From positions 4,820,001-4,884,000 of the forward strand of contig NW_027464601.1 of the NCBI RefSeq assembly GCF_043290135.1: a DNA stretch of 64,000 bases, in the 5' to 3' direction. The position numbers and the translations under genes are program-made. Shown here in pieces: positions 43,377-54,303 of the stretch (the first letter of the stretch is position 1; every line of letters begins with the position of its first letter). Origin of the DNA: Rhipicephalus microplus (taxonomy: Eukaryota > Arthropoda > Arachnida > Ixodida > Ixodidae). The notes under the pieces are model-generated. The model worked only from the letters and a program-made list of their open reading frames with translations. It was not told the DNA's origin and ran no database searches.

Positions 43377-44157
43377 ATTACACGAAATTCATCACCAAGC
43401 TTACAGGTACGTCATATGTTTTGTACTCAAGGAGATTGCGTGTCGTGTATTCTGTCACTTGATTTTTAATTGATTACTTTTGTTCTAGCCGGGTATTTTG
43501 CATCAGCGCAGCATTAGTGCTAGGCACGTTGTAAAGTGGTTTTTGTGAGCTTTTGTCACACACTATCGTAGCTATAAACGCTCAGGAAGAAGAAGGAGAA
43601 CAGAATTTTCACAATTCAATTTTTTGTAGTTGGTGTGGCCTACACTGTGAGGTATACTTTTAATGAAGCGTATCATTAACCGTCATTAGACACTGCACCG
43701 TGGTCCCTTTGTAAACACGCTTCGCAAATTTTTCACTTTTGACCTCAAGTGATAATGACATACTCAAACAGAACATTAAGGTACTCGAAATTGAATATCA
43801 GCCTTCCAGTGACCATACAAAAATGTGGATTAAATAAAATGGTAAAAAAAATTAACACCATTGGTTTCTGAAGACGGTCAAGCGATACACAAACAAAGAT
43901 AAATAAATTAGCTAAATTTACTCACCTCTTATTCTTTTTTTTTTATCAAGTTTCAAGAATTCAAGTGCATCAATGGACTCTGCCAGTTCCTGAATTTAGA
44001 GCTACAGCTGAAACGATCGAAAAGAGAAACCAGACTGATTCGCAAGCGGAGAGGTCTCTTTAAAAAAGCTAAAGATAAAATCAAGAAAAGGAGGCAGAGA
44101 AGGAAGAAGAAGAAAGCAAACAAGAAAGCAGAGAAGAAGAAAAAGAATATTGAATAA
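43377..44157 (+). CDS. Candidate host exons: Lys/Arg-rich 'basic tail' C-terminus (partial gene)
   Basis: A 30-base exon candidate (43377-43406) lies between a good acceptor (ttttttgcag) and a good donor (cag|gtacgt). A second (43951-44157) follows a long T tract ending tcaag and stays open for 68 codons to TAA. It encodes 'FQEFKCINGLCQFLNLELQL', then a strongly basic run including 'KKAKDKIKKRRQRRKKKK' and ending 'KKKKNIE'. AATAAA overlaps the stop, with another at about 44376. Two Cys followed by a Lys-rich tail recall the C-termini of tick salivary 'basic-tail' secreted proteins; that link is an inference. No signal-peptide exon was found. In the frame used the join is phase 0, but another frame of exon 2 is also open for about 38 codons. 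Confidence 0.4.
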
Positions 44158-44430
44158 AAATATAAATGTCAAATACTATTGACCAGATAATACAACGTGA
44201 ATTAATGGCCTTGTGTAGTGGTACAAAATGCGCTTGCTTGGATAATATCGATTTGAAAAATTTGCACAGCCTTAGTGTTACTCATAGACTCCAGATCCAA
44301 GAATTACTGGCTCATAACCCTTAAACAACGTTTGCGTATAGCGTCTTGATCCACCAATGACATTTATTACTCTTCAATAAAGTGGCCTGTGGCTATTTAT
44401 TGAGCAATTCAAACTAGATGTGCCTTCATA

Positions 44431-44482
44431 CTACTACTACTGCTACTACTACTACTACTACTATTACTACTACTAGTACTAT
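44431..44482. repeat. (ACT)n microsatellite
   Basis: About 52 bases of imperfect ACT repeats (ctactactac with gct, att and agt interruptions). A shorter ACT patch occurs at 44531-44543 next to the SINE. Confidence 0.85.
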
Positions 44483-44542
44483 CATAACTGAGTGCACAAA
44501 AAATTGTTGCACAAAAGGAAGACACCTGGACACTACTACTAC

Positions 44543-44716
44543 TGATTGATTGATTTGTGGGGTTTAACGCCCCAACACCACCATATGATTATGAGAGACG
44601 CCGTAGTGGAGGGCTCCAGAAATTTCGATCACCTGGGGTTCTTTACCGTGCACCCAAATCTGAGTACGTGGGCCTACAACATTTCCGCCTCCATCGGTAA
44701 TGCAGACGCCGCAGCC
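44543..44716 (-). mobile_element. tRNA-derived SINE, 5'-truncated, adjoining a gene relic
   Basis: Has a TGAT tail and full body motifs (ggggtttaacgccccaac, ctggggttctttac, cgcctccatcgg, gccgcagccggga) but stops before the tRNA-like head. It abuts the end of the minus-strand reading frame 45031-44718, so its insertion truncated or replaced the 3' part of that gene. No duplication was found. Confidence 0.8.
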
Positions 44717-44717
44717 G

Positions 44718-45031
44718 GGAATGTCATCAAAGGAGTAGCATCGGTACCGAATGACAGTTGGATCACGGCTCTTATGGTAGGAGGGAACATTGTAAAGCGA
44801 TACATGACCTTCCAAGCAGACATCTTCCAAGTTATCGGGTAGTCTTGGTACCTCCACATTACCCCAAATCCCCTCACATTTTTGACGCCACATCAAGTCC
44901 GGCTGCTTTGATCTGCCCACGTGTTTTGCGAACAAGTGTGCGCTCTTCTGGGAGCCATGTGGCATTAATATATAAGCTGCGCCTGTTTGACCCATGATCA
45001 TCATTGCTAATAACGAGAAAACGAACTTGAT
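44718..45031 (-). pseudogene. Secreted-peptide gene relic with lost start codon
   Basis: On the minus strand 'KFVFSLLAMMIMGQTGAA' has the layout of a signal peptide (basic n-region, hydrophobic core, Ala-rich cleavage area). It is followed by about 85 residues with three Cys ('KCEGIWGNVEVPRL', 'EDVCLEGHVSLYNV', 'IRYRCYSFDDIPG'). The codon before KFVF is ATC where ATG would be expected (45029-45031); the next Met codons lie inside the hydrophobic core. The frame then runs into the SINE. An open frame of this composition argues for former coding function. I do not recognise the family. A spliced first exon supplying the start is an alternative. Confidence 0.4.
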
Positions 45032-45710
45032 ACTCTTCGACTTGTTCTCGTGAAATTGGAAATAAGGTGCATTGTTTTCATCATGAACACGGCATAACTG
45101 TTCAAGAACGTGAGATCGGCTACAGTCCAGCTCATTTAAAAGAGGCACTAAGATAAGAGACAAAGGGGTATAACAGACACCAGTGCACCTATATTAAAAT
45201 ATCGGTTGATATGAAAATGCATATGTGATACCCTGCTGGCAAGAGACATCTCATACAGAAGATATATATAGCTGCCCGGAGCTTACCTCTTATAAAAGGG
45301 TTCAACTGTATAATACAATAGAAGCATGGCAATATCAAAGCGCCGCGTGAGAACGTAGCCAGGTGTTGGGCTGCACACACAGCGTAGCAATTGCGTTATG
45401 AATAAAGAAAGTAGTCAATTTTTTGTATCGGCACGTCCGCAGGTGAATATAATCTTGCTGCCATGTTCATGGTAACAACGGTGATTAATCGACGCAGGCA
45501 ACTATAAAACATGGATTCATAAGCATGCACAATCAAGTAGGCATTAGACACGGTATCCAAAAAGCTTAACCAATAACGACATGGGCTGTCGGTTGAAGCA
45601 AAAACTGAGCCTAATTCACGTGTTTTCACACTCAAAGCTGTGGTGCTTGTTGAGCACGCTAGAAAGTTTGTCCGTATATTCCTTTATACCTTATGGCATG
45701 GTGTTGACAC
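45032..45710. other. No gene recognised
   Basis: I see no transposon domain, repeat array or convincing exon between the gene relic and element G. The minus-strand frame stays open a further 44 codons beyond 45031 without recognisable content. Confidence 0.4.
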
Positions 45711-45966
45711 TGTAGCGGGCGATGACGCCGGTGATAGCGATAATTTTATTTGTGTGCGCATACCAATTCGTATGCCCAGGCGCACGGCGCAGACGCGGCC
45801 AACATGCCTCACGTTATCTCCGGGGGGCCGCGGAAGACACGCAGCCACGCCCCTTTTGGTTGTAGCTTTCGAAGCCTGTTTTCTTGGAAAGTAAACTACT
45901 CTTGTCCCAAACTTCAAGAAGTGTGGGTGCCTTGTTTTCGCGCCTCCATGGGGCGAGTACGCTACA
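45711..45966 (+). repeat. Element G 5' LTR
   Basis: 256 bp, TGTAGCGGGCG to ACGCTACA. Confidence 0.9.
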
Positions 45967-45969
45967 AAG

Positions 45970-45983
45970 TGGTGACCCCGACG
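45970..45983 (+). other. Element G primer-binding site (tRNA-Trp type)
   Basis: TGGTGACCCCGACG, three bases inside the 5' LTR. It is complementary to the 3' end of tRNA-Trp as described for CsRn1-like elements. Confidence 0.75.
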
Positions 45984-46001
45984 TTTGAAAAAACAACAGC
46001 C

Positions 46002-46814
46002 ATGTCAGACGAGGACGGACTAAGCTCACTCACAACCAAGGCCTCGGAGTTAAAGCTTCCTCATTTCTGGCCCAAAAACCCGAGGGTGTGGTTCAGCCAA
46101 ATCTAGGCCCGTTTCGAGCTTCGACACATCACATCGCAGCAGTCGAAATACCTGCACGTCGTTTCAGCATTGCCACCTGACATCGCTGACGCCGTAGACG
46201 ATGTGCTCGCCTCCACTCCATCGGAGAAGCCCTACGACGGACTAAGAAGCACCGTCCTCAAACGTCTTGAGGTGTCCTAACAGAGCAGGCTGCAACAACT
46301 CCTGTCTCATGAAGAACTCGGTGACCAGCGTCCCTCACAACTACTCCACCGAATGCGTCAGCTGCTCGGCCAACAAGCGTCAGAGGAGCGTCAACATCCA
46401 TTGCTTCGCGAGTTGTTTTTGCAGAGACTGCCACAGTCAACACGGATGATACTCGCTAGCTCGGATGACGTGACTCTCGAACGTTTGGTTCAACTCGCCG
46501 ACCGCATCACCGACTGCACTGAGCCACCAAAAATGTCTATTGCTTCAACGGGAAGGCCCGAACATGCAGACCGGTTAGGTCACTTAGAGGACAGAGTTGA
46601 CCGACTGGTTGCAGCAGTTGAAAACCTCGCCCTGTCCAACAAACACCGGCCTGCACGGCATCGTTCACCGTCCCGTGCTCCAAGCCCGCAGCACCGCGGA
46701 CACTCAAGCGAGGCAGAGCAGAACATCTGCTGGTACCACCGTCGTGTTAGAGAGCAAGCCACTCGCTGCCCCCATCGATGCTCGTGGACGGGAAACGCAC
46801 CGGCCAGTCGCTAA
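46002..46814 (+). pseudogene. Element G gag
   Basis: Starts MSDEDGLSSLTTKASELKLP at ATG 46002. A TAG at 46104-46106 and a TAA at 46278-46280 interrupt one continuous frame. The capsid part reads 'LLHRMRQLLGQQASEERQ', 'PLLRELFLQRLPQSTRMI' and 'LERLVQLADRITDC'. A Ser/Arg/Pro region follows. The nucleocapsid motif 'CWYHRRVREQATRCPHRC' (C-X3-H-X9-C-X3-C) is the C-H-C-C form characteristic of CsRn1-like gags rather than the usual CCHC knuckle. It ends at 46814, overlapping pol, which is in the -1 frame. Confidence 0.82.
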
Positions 46815-49771
46815 CGGCGGAAAGCGACACGGATTATTGTTTAAGCCACCTCTTCTTCGTTGTCGACTGCATCACCGGCACACGCCTCCTTGTCAATACC
46901 GGAGTGGAGCTATCTATCCTACCAGCAGCAGCTCAACATCGCCGGGGCGGCAAGCTCATTTCGAGCCTAATTGCAGTCAATGATACTGCTATTGCATCAT
47001 ATGTAGTCCAGTCAATGACGATAGACATCGGACTAAGGCGTACATATCGATGGCTCTTCCTTGTGGCCGACGTCAGAATTGCCATCCTGGGAGCGGACTT
47101 TCTGAGCAACCTCAATCTTGACGTCAGCATTCGCGATCGTCGTCTCAAGGATAACGTCACTTCGCTCGCTATTATCGGACTGAAGTCTGACCTGTCCTCA
47201 TGCGGCATTTGCACTTTCAACCCAGAGTCAAACTTTCGAAACATTCTGGCTGAATTCTTAGAAATCACCAGACCTCGGAACACCGAACTGCCAATCAAAC
47301 ACAAGGTGACGCATCACATTGTCATCACCAAACCGCCCGTCACCACTAGACCTAGGAGACTCGCTGGACAAAGACACGAAGTCGCCCGCCGTGACTTCCA
47401 CCACATGCTCCAACTCGGCATTATTCGACCTTGTTCCAGCAACTGGTCTTCCGCGCTGCACATGGTGCCAAGACAGCAGTCTGGTGACTGGCGGCCTTGT
47501 GGTGATTATCGGGCACTCAATGCTGTGACAACGGCAGAACAATATCCTCTCCCACACATCCATGATTTCAGCGCTCGCCTCGCGGGAACATCTTCACTAA
47601 GCTGGATCTGATTGCCGCTTATCACCAGATTCCAGTAGAACAAAGCTACATACCAAAGACGGCCTTGACAACGCCTTTCGGCCTCTTTGATTTGTTCGTA
47701 TGCCGTATGGACTGAAGAACGCGGCACAAACTTTCCAGCGTTTCATGAATGAGGCCACTCGCGGACTGTTCTTTGTTTTTGTCTACTTAGACGACATTTT
47801 GGTCACCAGCAAAACGCCGGAGGAGCATGAAAACCACCTGTGCCCCCTCTTCAAGTGTCTTGACGAGCATGGTCTAGTTTTGAAGCCCCAAAAGTGCATC
47901 TTTCGTGTTGAAGCACTGGATTTCCTAGGTCATCAAATCAGCCCGCAAGGCATCTTGCCGCTCGAATCACAGGTGCAAGCAGTCAGGAAATTCCCCACGC
48001 CGACATCTTTCCGCAAGATGCGCGAGTTTCTCGGGCTAATCAACTTCCATAGGCGCTTCATCTCATCCTGTGCACACAATCTACAGCCGCTAACTGACAT
48101 GCTGCTCCGGGACGGCAAGGAAACGCCCGAGTTTCACTGGTCAGCGGAGCACGAAAAAGCCTTCCAGGACGCGAAAACTCAGCTTGCCTCCGCAACACTT
48201 CTGATGCACCCGCTTTCCGACGCGCCAACGCGGCTCATGGTTGACGCTGAAACGACGGCAGTGGAAGCAGTGTTGCAACAATACGACTGCAAGGACTGGA
48301 AACCGATAGGTTTCTTTCAAAACGTCTGAAACAGGCGAAAGTGCACTACAGCACCTTTGGAAGAGAGGTGCAGGCCATATATTCCCCCGTAAAGCATTTC
48401 CGTTTCTTCCTAGAAGGCCGCATTTTCCACTTTTTAACGGACCACAAGCCACTGACGTACGCGTTCAAGAACAACAGTTCCTCATATTTGGAAAGAGAAC
48501 TGCGCCAACATTCTTTCATTTCCGAATTTTCCATGGACATCCGCCACACAGCAGGAAGCGAAAACCAAGCAGCCGACGCACTCTCCCGTATCGACACCAT
48601 TTCAGTGTCCGTCGACTTTGAGACATTAGCCGCCGCCCAGCGGGAAGACCCAGAGCTAACCGAGATGAGACAGAATCCACTGTCACTGGTGCTAGAAGAG
48701 ATCCCGCTACCATACACAACGACTATGGTCACATGCGACACATCGCAGAAATCTCCAAGACCCTTCGTCCCCATCCAGTTTCGGCGTGCAGTGTTTGACA
48801 GCCTTCACGAACTCGGCCACCCAGGAATCCGCGCGACGCAGAGGCTTGTCACTGACCACTTTGTGTGGCCCAGAATTAACGCCGATGTTCGACGCTGGGC
48901 GAAGACGTGCCAAACATGTCAAGCAGTCAAGGTGACTCATCACACGCACACAGCACTTTAAGTATTTCGGCCACCAGAGTGTCGTTTCGACCACATGCAC
49001 TTGGACTTGGTGGAACCTCTTCCTCCTTCCCAGGGTTACAGATACCTGCTCACTTGTGTCGACCGATACTCACGGTGGCCCGAGGCGACGCCGATTCTGG
49101 GTATCGCAGCCGGGACCATCGCACAGGCGTTTGTGGCCGTATGGTTTTCACGCTATTGCTGCCCACTGCGCATAACGACCGATTGTGGGCGACAATTCCA
49201 GAACAACCTATTATCTGCGCTGGCAAGGCTTCTGGGAACACGGCTCCAGTACACCATGGCTTACCATCCAGCGAGAAATGGAATGGTGGAGCGGCTACAC
49301 CGTCAACTGAAGGCATCTTTAACAGCCAAATTGGATAGAGAGCACTGGGTGGAGAAGCTCCCTCTCGTTCTTCTGGGCCTGCGTAAGGCGATAAAAGAAG
49401 ACCTCGGATTCTGTGCAGCAGAAATGCTGTACGGCTCTACAATCCGACTACCGGGAGAATTCTTCGGTGAGAAACCAAGCGCTACGCCGACGCCTTCAGA
49501 ACATATGAAAAGGCTACATTCCTGGTTGGAGCACCTGCAACCCAGCGCGCCACGCGTCAGCCGCAACCAAAGAGTGTTTTCTTTCCCAGACATGAATGAG
49601 GCAACCTATGTGTTCGTGCAACGTGACACAGTGAAAGCACCGTTGACTCCGGCGTACGACGGGCCCTTCCGCGTGCTTTCGCGGTTGCACAAAACTGTGA
49701 CCATTCGTGTTCGCGACAGAGAGGACGTCGTTTCTCTCTATCGCGTGAAACCGGCTCACCTCATGGACTAA
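46778..49771 (+). pseudogene. Element G pol
   Basis: The protease motif reads 'LLVNTGVELSIL' (about 46890-46925): the catalytic Asp of DTG is Asn. RT begins 'GIIRPCSSNWSSALHMVP' and 'WRPCGDYRALN'. A frameshift near 47598 and another near 47697 carry it to '[16 protein letters not shown]' and 'FVYLDDILVTS' (about 47700-47810). A third shift at about 48329 precedes RNase H 'FLTDHKPLTYAF' and 'NQAADALSRID'. Integrase has the zinc region near 48800-48920, an in-frame TAA at 48959-48961, 'CVDRYSRWPEA', 'ITTDCGRQFQNNL' and 'NGMVERLHRQLK' for D, D and E, and the C-terminal 'AYDGPFRVLSR' with 'VSLYRVKPAHL'. Inactive through point changes and indels. Confidence 0.87.
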
Positions 49772-49829
49772 CTCGCACATTAGTTCGTTTTTTTTTCAGG
49801 CTCCGCGGTCTAGGGGGAGGGGGACCCCT

Positions 49830-50086
49830 TGTAGCGGGCGATGACGCCGGTGATCGCGATAATTTTATTTGTGTGCGTATACCAATTCGTATGCCGAGGC
49901 ACTCGGCGCAGACGCGGCCAACATGCCTCACGTTAACTCCGAAGGGCCGTGGAAGATACGCATCCACGCCCCTTTTGGTTGTAGCTATCGAAGCCTGTTT
50001 TTCTTGGAAAATAAACAAGTCTTGTCCCAAGCTTCAAGGAGTGTGGGTGCCTTCTTTTCGTGCCTTTGTGGGGCAAGTACGCTACA
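49830..50086 (+). repeat. Element G 3' LTR
   Basis: 257 bp, a diverged direct repeat of 45711-45966. It carries gaaaataaacaag, a possible polyadenylation signal. Confidence 0.9.
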
Positions 50087-50090
50087 ACAC

Positions 50091-51095
50091 TATAGATAAG
50101 ATAAAACTTGCGGATTTCATGATCGTGATGTATTAAAAGCCTGATTCAAGTATACTGGCCCTAATTTTTTCAAAATGTGCCTTGCTAAGCGAATATGGTT
50201 TGAGGACAATGTCCGGGCCAACTGAAAATGTCGCCGTCGATCGTTTAGCAGTGATGTTTAAGAACTACTCTAACGTGTGAGCTGTTTCAGACCTTAGGCC
50301 TTTTTCAGTTTACACAGACACAATTGTTGCTTTCGTTTGTTTTTGTCAACATTTAGGCATTGCTCGCTTTATCAAATTTATTACCACATGCCACTGGACA
50401 TATGTGAGACGAATTAGATGAGATATATAAAGATAATTTTGACGAATGTCCTACTTAAGCTGTAGCATATACGGTAACACAAAGTGTGATCTCCCACGGT
50501 TGTTCATAGTTACGACACAATTATTTAACTTTTCCGAAATATTATAACATGGCGATGAAATGGATAGAGAATAATACGTAAATTCATACCTATGCTGTGA
50601 GGTTATCGCAGCCAAATAAAATACGATGAGTAAAAAACTCCTCATGGCTTAAGCGTACAAAAAAAACTATTTTCATCTTGGCTTAACAAAACACAAAGAC
50701 TGGAAAATAATGGCAGCCTCGTCACAGCATCGCTAGTAGTAACGAAAATGTCAAGCCGATGACAGCATCAACCACAACAACATTGGGATAGTCTTGCAAA
50801 CCTTTCAGAAGGATTTACAAAACTTCAGAAAGAGTTAAAATGTTTAAGGGGAATCTGCAAAGTAGGTGCACAGCATCACACGTTCAGCCCAGCGGATAAT
50901 AAATTTTGCACGTGTTACTCTGTGCGTATGGTGTGGATAGGTGAGTGTGATGAACGGCTACTGCATGAGTCTTCTGTATTCAACTACACATGCAAAGTTG
51001 CTTAACACTCATCACTCTCCTGTGCCCGATGTTTAACCAGGCCATTTGGTTACGGGTGGTAAAAATGATTCAAGAACTGTCATATCCAGCTTCTC
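50091..51095. other. No gene recognised
   Basis: AT-rich sequence without transposon domains, arrays or splice-supported frames. Confidence 0.45.
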
Positions 51096-51245
51096 TGGAT
51101 GGATGGATGGATAGATGGATGGATGGATGGATGGATGGATGGATGGATGGATGGATGTATGGATGGATGGATGGATGGATGGATGGATGGATGGATGGAT
51201 GGATAGATAGATGGGTGGATGGAAGGATGGATGGATGAATGGATA
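51096..51245 (-). repeat. (ATCC)n tail of a minus-strand LINE
   Basis: About 150 bases of TGGA/GGAT repeats. On the minus strand this is (ATCC)n directly after the LINE 3' UTR (gggtacagccat), the usual position of a short tandem tail in such LINEs. It is long enough that part may be secondary expansion. Confidence 0.85.
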
Positions 51246-54200
51246 TGGCTGTACCCTTTAGATCGGGCGGTGGCTAGCGCCACCAAGCCGTAATACTTAA
51301 TGAACCAAAAACTTGATTTATTTTTTTAAGTGAGATTGAGGATTCGTACTTTGCAGTGAACAGTTTAGTTTTCACTCTTGCCTTGACTTTAGCCACCAAT
51401 CAGATAACCTCCTTCTAGTTAAGTCTACCTGCTTAAAGTCGATTTTGTCCTCCCGGTCCCTTAACCCGAATGCTTTGAAAAACTCTGCGCCATCATCCTG
51501 AACTATAGGGCGAAGCCCTTTACAGAACATTATTAAGTGTTCGGCAGTTTCTTCTTCCTCTCCACACGCACTGCATACTGTGTCTACTCCTTCACATTTG
51601 GCCCGATATGTTTTGGTTCGCAGTACTCCCGTCCTGGCCTCAAACAGTAGAAAACTATCCCGAGTATTATCATAGATCCTTTTCTTGGCAATTTCCTGCT
51701 TAAAAGTTCGATAGATCTCTAGTGCGGACTTCTTAATCATGCCCATTCTCCACTTGTCAGTCTTCGTTTCCTTCACTTTCTTCTTAACCGATAGTTCTTT
51801 TTGGTTTTGCCACCTGCTGCTTTCTAAGTATTTACCAGTCAATTTCCTGGTTCGCTTCCTCCATTTTGTATCGACATTCTTCAGGTACAAGTAACTGAAA
51901 GCCTTCCTAGCCCAACGCTCCTTCCTTATTTCGCTCAATCGCTTCTCAAATTTTATCTTGCTGCTAGCTTCCCTGCCCTCAATTGATGTCCATCTAATAT
52001 CACCTTGTACTCCCTGATTTGGTGTATTCCCGTGAGCTCCTAAAGCAAGCCTACCTATTCCACGTTGCTTAGTTTCTAATCTTGCTTGAACTTCTCATGT
52101 CATGCACAAGACCGCATTGTCAAACATCAGCCCACGAACCATGACCCTTTTTCATATTACTCTCACATCATACCTATTGTAATTCCACTGTGCCCTATTT
52201 TTCATCACAGCTGCATTCCTGTTACCTTTAGTCGTCACGTATATTTCGTGTTCCCTCAGGTACTCGGTCCCATTGCTTATCTATACGCCCAGATATTTGT
52301 ATTTATCTGTTATCTCTAGCGTGACCTCCTGTATTCTAAGCTCACTACCTTCGTTGTCATTGAAAAACATGACTGCTGATTTTTCTTTACTGAATCTAAA
52401 ATCTAACCTATCTCCCTCATTACCGCAAATGTTCATCAATCTCTGCAAATCTTCCTTGTTGTTGGCCATTAGCACTATATCATCTGCGTACATTAATGCT
52501 GGTAGTGCCTGATCAATAAGTTTTCCTTGTTTGACTAGACTAAAGAGAAGTTGAAGCCCAGTCCACTTCCCTCTAATTTGGCCTCTAATCCTTGTAGGTA
52601 CATCATGAATAATAAGGGTGACAGGGGACACCTCTGGCTAAGCCCCCGTTTTACCTCTGCAGGCTTGGATACCTGTTTTTCCCATTTTATAACTACCTTG
52701 TTACCTTTATAGATACCCTTTAAAAGATTAGTGACTACATGTTTCACGCCTAGTGTGTGCAGTATTCCCCACAATTCCTCATGAACCACGCTATCGTACG
52801 CTTCCTTTACATCCAAAAATACTAGCCACAGGGGCCTGTGTTCCTTTTCTGCTATATCGATATACTGCGTCAGTGAGAACAGATTGTCTTCCAACCTCCT
52901 GTGTTTCCGAAACCCATTCTGCAGTTCCCCCAGCACCCCCTCATCCTCGATGCATGCCTGCAGTCTTTCCTTTATAATCTGCGTCGCCAGCCTGTAGACC
53001 ACTCATGTCATTGTTATAGGATGGTAGTTGTTTATGTCATCTTTGTCTCCCTTTCCTTTATACATCATGCTCATCCTGCTAAGTTTCCATCCATCGGGAA
53101 CTTCACCATCGATTATAATTTTGCTCACTGCCTCTCTCAAAGCTTGCTTAGACTTCGGACCTAATGTCTTCATCAGGATAATTGGAATGCCATCTGGGCC
53201 TGTTGATGTACTACTAGGAACCCTTTTCTCAGCCCCTTCTCACTCTCGTTGTGAAAATGGAGCCATTGCCCCACTTCACTCGTCCTTGTGTATTGTGGTG
53301 CATAAAGTACTTCTTTGTTGAAATTTTTCTGTTACTCTTGTATTTGAAGTGTATATTCAATATATTGAAGTATATATTGAAGTGTATATATTGAAGTATG
53401 AAGTATATATATTAAAGTACTGAAGAATATATTGAAGTATATATTAAAGTATATATTAAAGTATATTGAAGTATTGAAGTATATGTTCAATAGCTTCGTC
53501 CCCTTCTAGCCTAGCACCTTGGGCTGTAGTTATAAAACTCAGCTCTAGGCTCGTCTCATTTCTTAGGGAGTTTAGATGGCTCCAATATTTCGCAGCTGCC
53601 TTTCTATCTTTTTTATGTACTTCTGCCAGCCACTGAGCTCCCTTTCTTCTAATCGTTTCATTGATCAGAAGGGATGCATCCCTTTTACAGCTCAGAAAGT
53701 TTTCCCATTTTCTTTCAACATCGTCTGTCAGTTCACCCCACTGCTTAGCATGTCTGTGTTCTCTAGAGGCTTCCTGACGTTTTGCTATGGCTCTCTTAGC
53801 TTCCTCATCCCACCAACTTTTGGGAGTCTTCTTTTCCAGGGTGACTTGTCACGCGTCTTAGCAAGCTCTAGCTCAAAGAGTCTAATTAGATTCGTGTATG
53901 TCCACACTGTCTTATTATCCTCCGTGATCACTTTCTCAATTTGTTTAGTGGGTATTTCAATTTGCCTTTCCGGATAAAAATTTTCCTGTAGTTGCTCATT
54001 TTGTCTCCTTCCCACTTTCATCACTCTTCGAAAACTTAGCTTGATACGTTTGTGATCCCTACCCAGACTTCTGGAGCCACCTTCATCTATGTGCATTCCC
54101 CTGAGCTTATCATACATCCTATGTGACATCAGTGCATGATCTATCGTCCACTGCAGCCTTCCTACCCCCCATGTTATTTGCCCTTCACACTTCTCGGTAC

Positions 54201-54303
54201 TGTTGCAAACGATCAAATCAAGCCTTTCACACATATCCATGATCATTTTGCCTGTCGGGTCGGTATACCCATCTATATCTTCTATGTGCGCATTCATGTC
54301 TCA
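51246..54303 (-). pseudogene. Non-LTR retrotransposon (APE-type LINE), 5'-truncated and decayed
   Basis: From high to low coordinates: endonuclease C-terminal half (54297-53785) with 'NAHIEDIDGY', 'TIDHALMS' and 'GRDHKRI' (the D-N, D-H and DH pairs of the AP-endonuclease fold). An eroded linker contains an AT-rich expansion. RT (53002-52281) follows with 'LQNGFRKHRRLEDNLFS', 'LVFLDVKEAYDSVVHEEL', 'RGLSQRCPLSPLLFMMYL' and the catalytic 'ALMYADDIVLMANN'. The C-terminal domain (51938-51372) has the zinc motif 'CSACGEEEETAEHLIMFC' and ends 'DWWLKSRQE'. Several frameshifts are present. The 5' end stops at about 54303 inside the endonuclease. The tail is (ATCC)n. The clade is uncertain. Confidence 0.82.
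53345..53492. repeat. AT-rich TATATTGAAG-type tandem expansion inside the LINE
   Basis: About 150 bases of irregular tatattgaagta units of variable length (ttgaagtatata, ttaaagtatata, ttgaagtgtata) within the linker between endonuclease and RT of the LINE. It looks like local slippage rather than a separate element. Confidence 0.75.

Larger units (their letters stand above)
45711..50086 (+). mobile_element. LTR element G (Ty3/Gypsy, CsRn1-like), complete but inactive
   Basis: LTRs at 45711-45966 and 49830-50086 (TGTAGCGGGC to CGCTACA) are flanked by ACAC duplications (45707-45710 and 50087-50090). The primer-binding site TGGTGACCCCGACG at 45970 matches the tRNA-Trp type used by the CsRn1/Kabuki group. 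A purine-rich tract (tagggggagggggacccc) precedes the 3' LTR. The gag zinc-binding motif is of the unusual C-H-C-C form and the RT and integrase wording fits the same group. The LTRs differ at many positions, so it is older than B, D and F. Confidence 0.88.

Noticed and set aside
44564..44716. C-terminal 'ITDGGGNVVGPRTQIWVHGK' part of the minus-strand 199-codon ORF as host protein
   Set aside because: It is SINE body sequence read in reverse; the same wording arises at other SINE copies.
45640..46106. ORFs covering the LTRs and leader of element G
   Set aside because: They cross the LTR border and primer-binding site. Only the frame from 46002 is gag.
51080..51286. ORFs of repeated His-Pro-Ser-Ile or Trp-Met-Asp-Gly
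   Set aside because: Translation of the (ATCC)n LINE tail, not a repeat protein.
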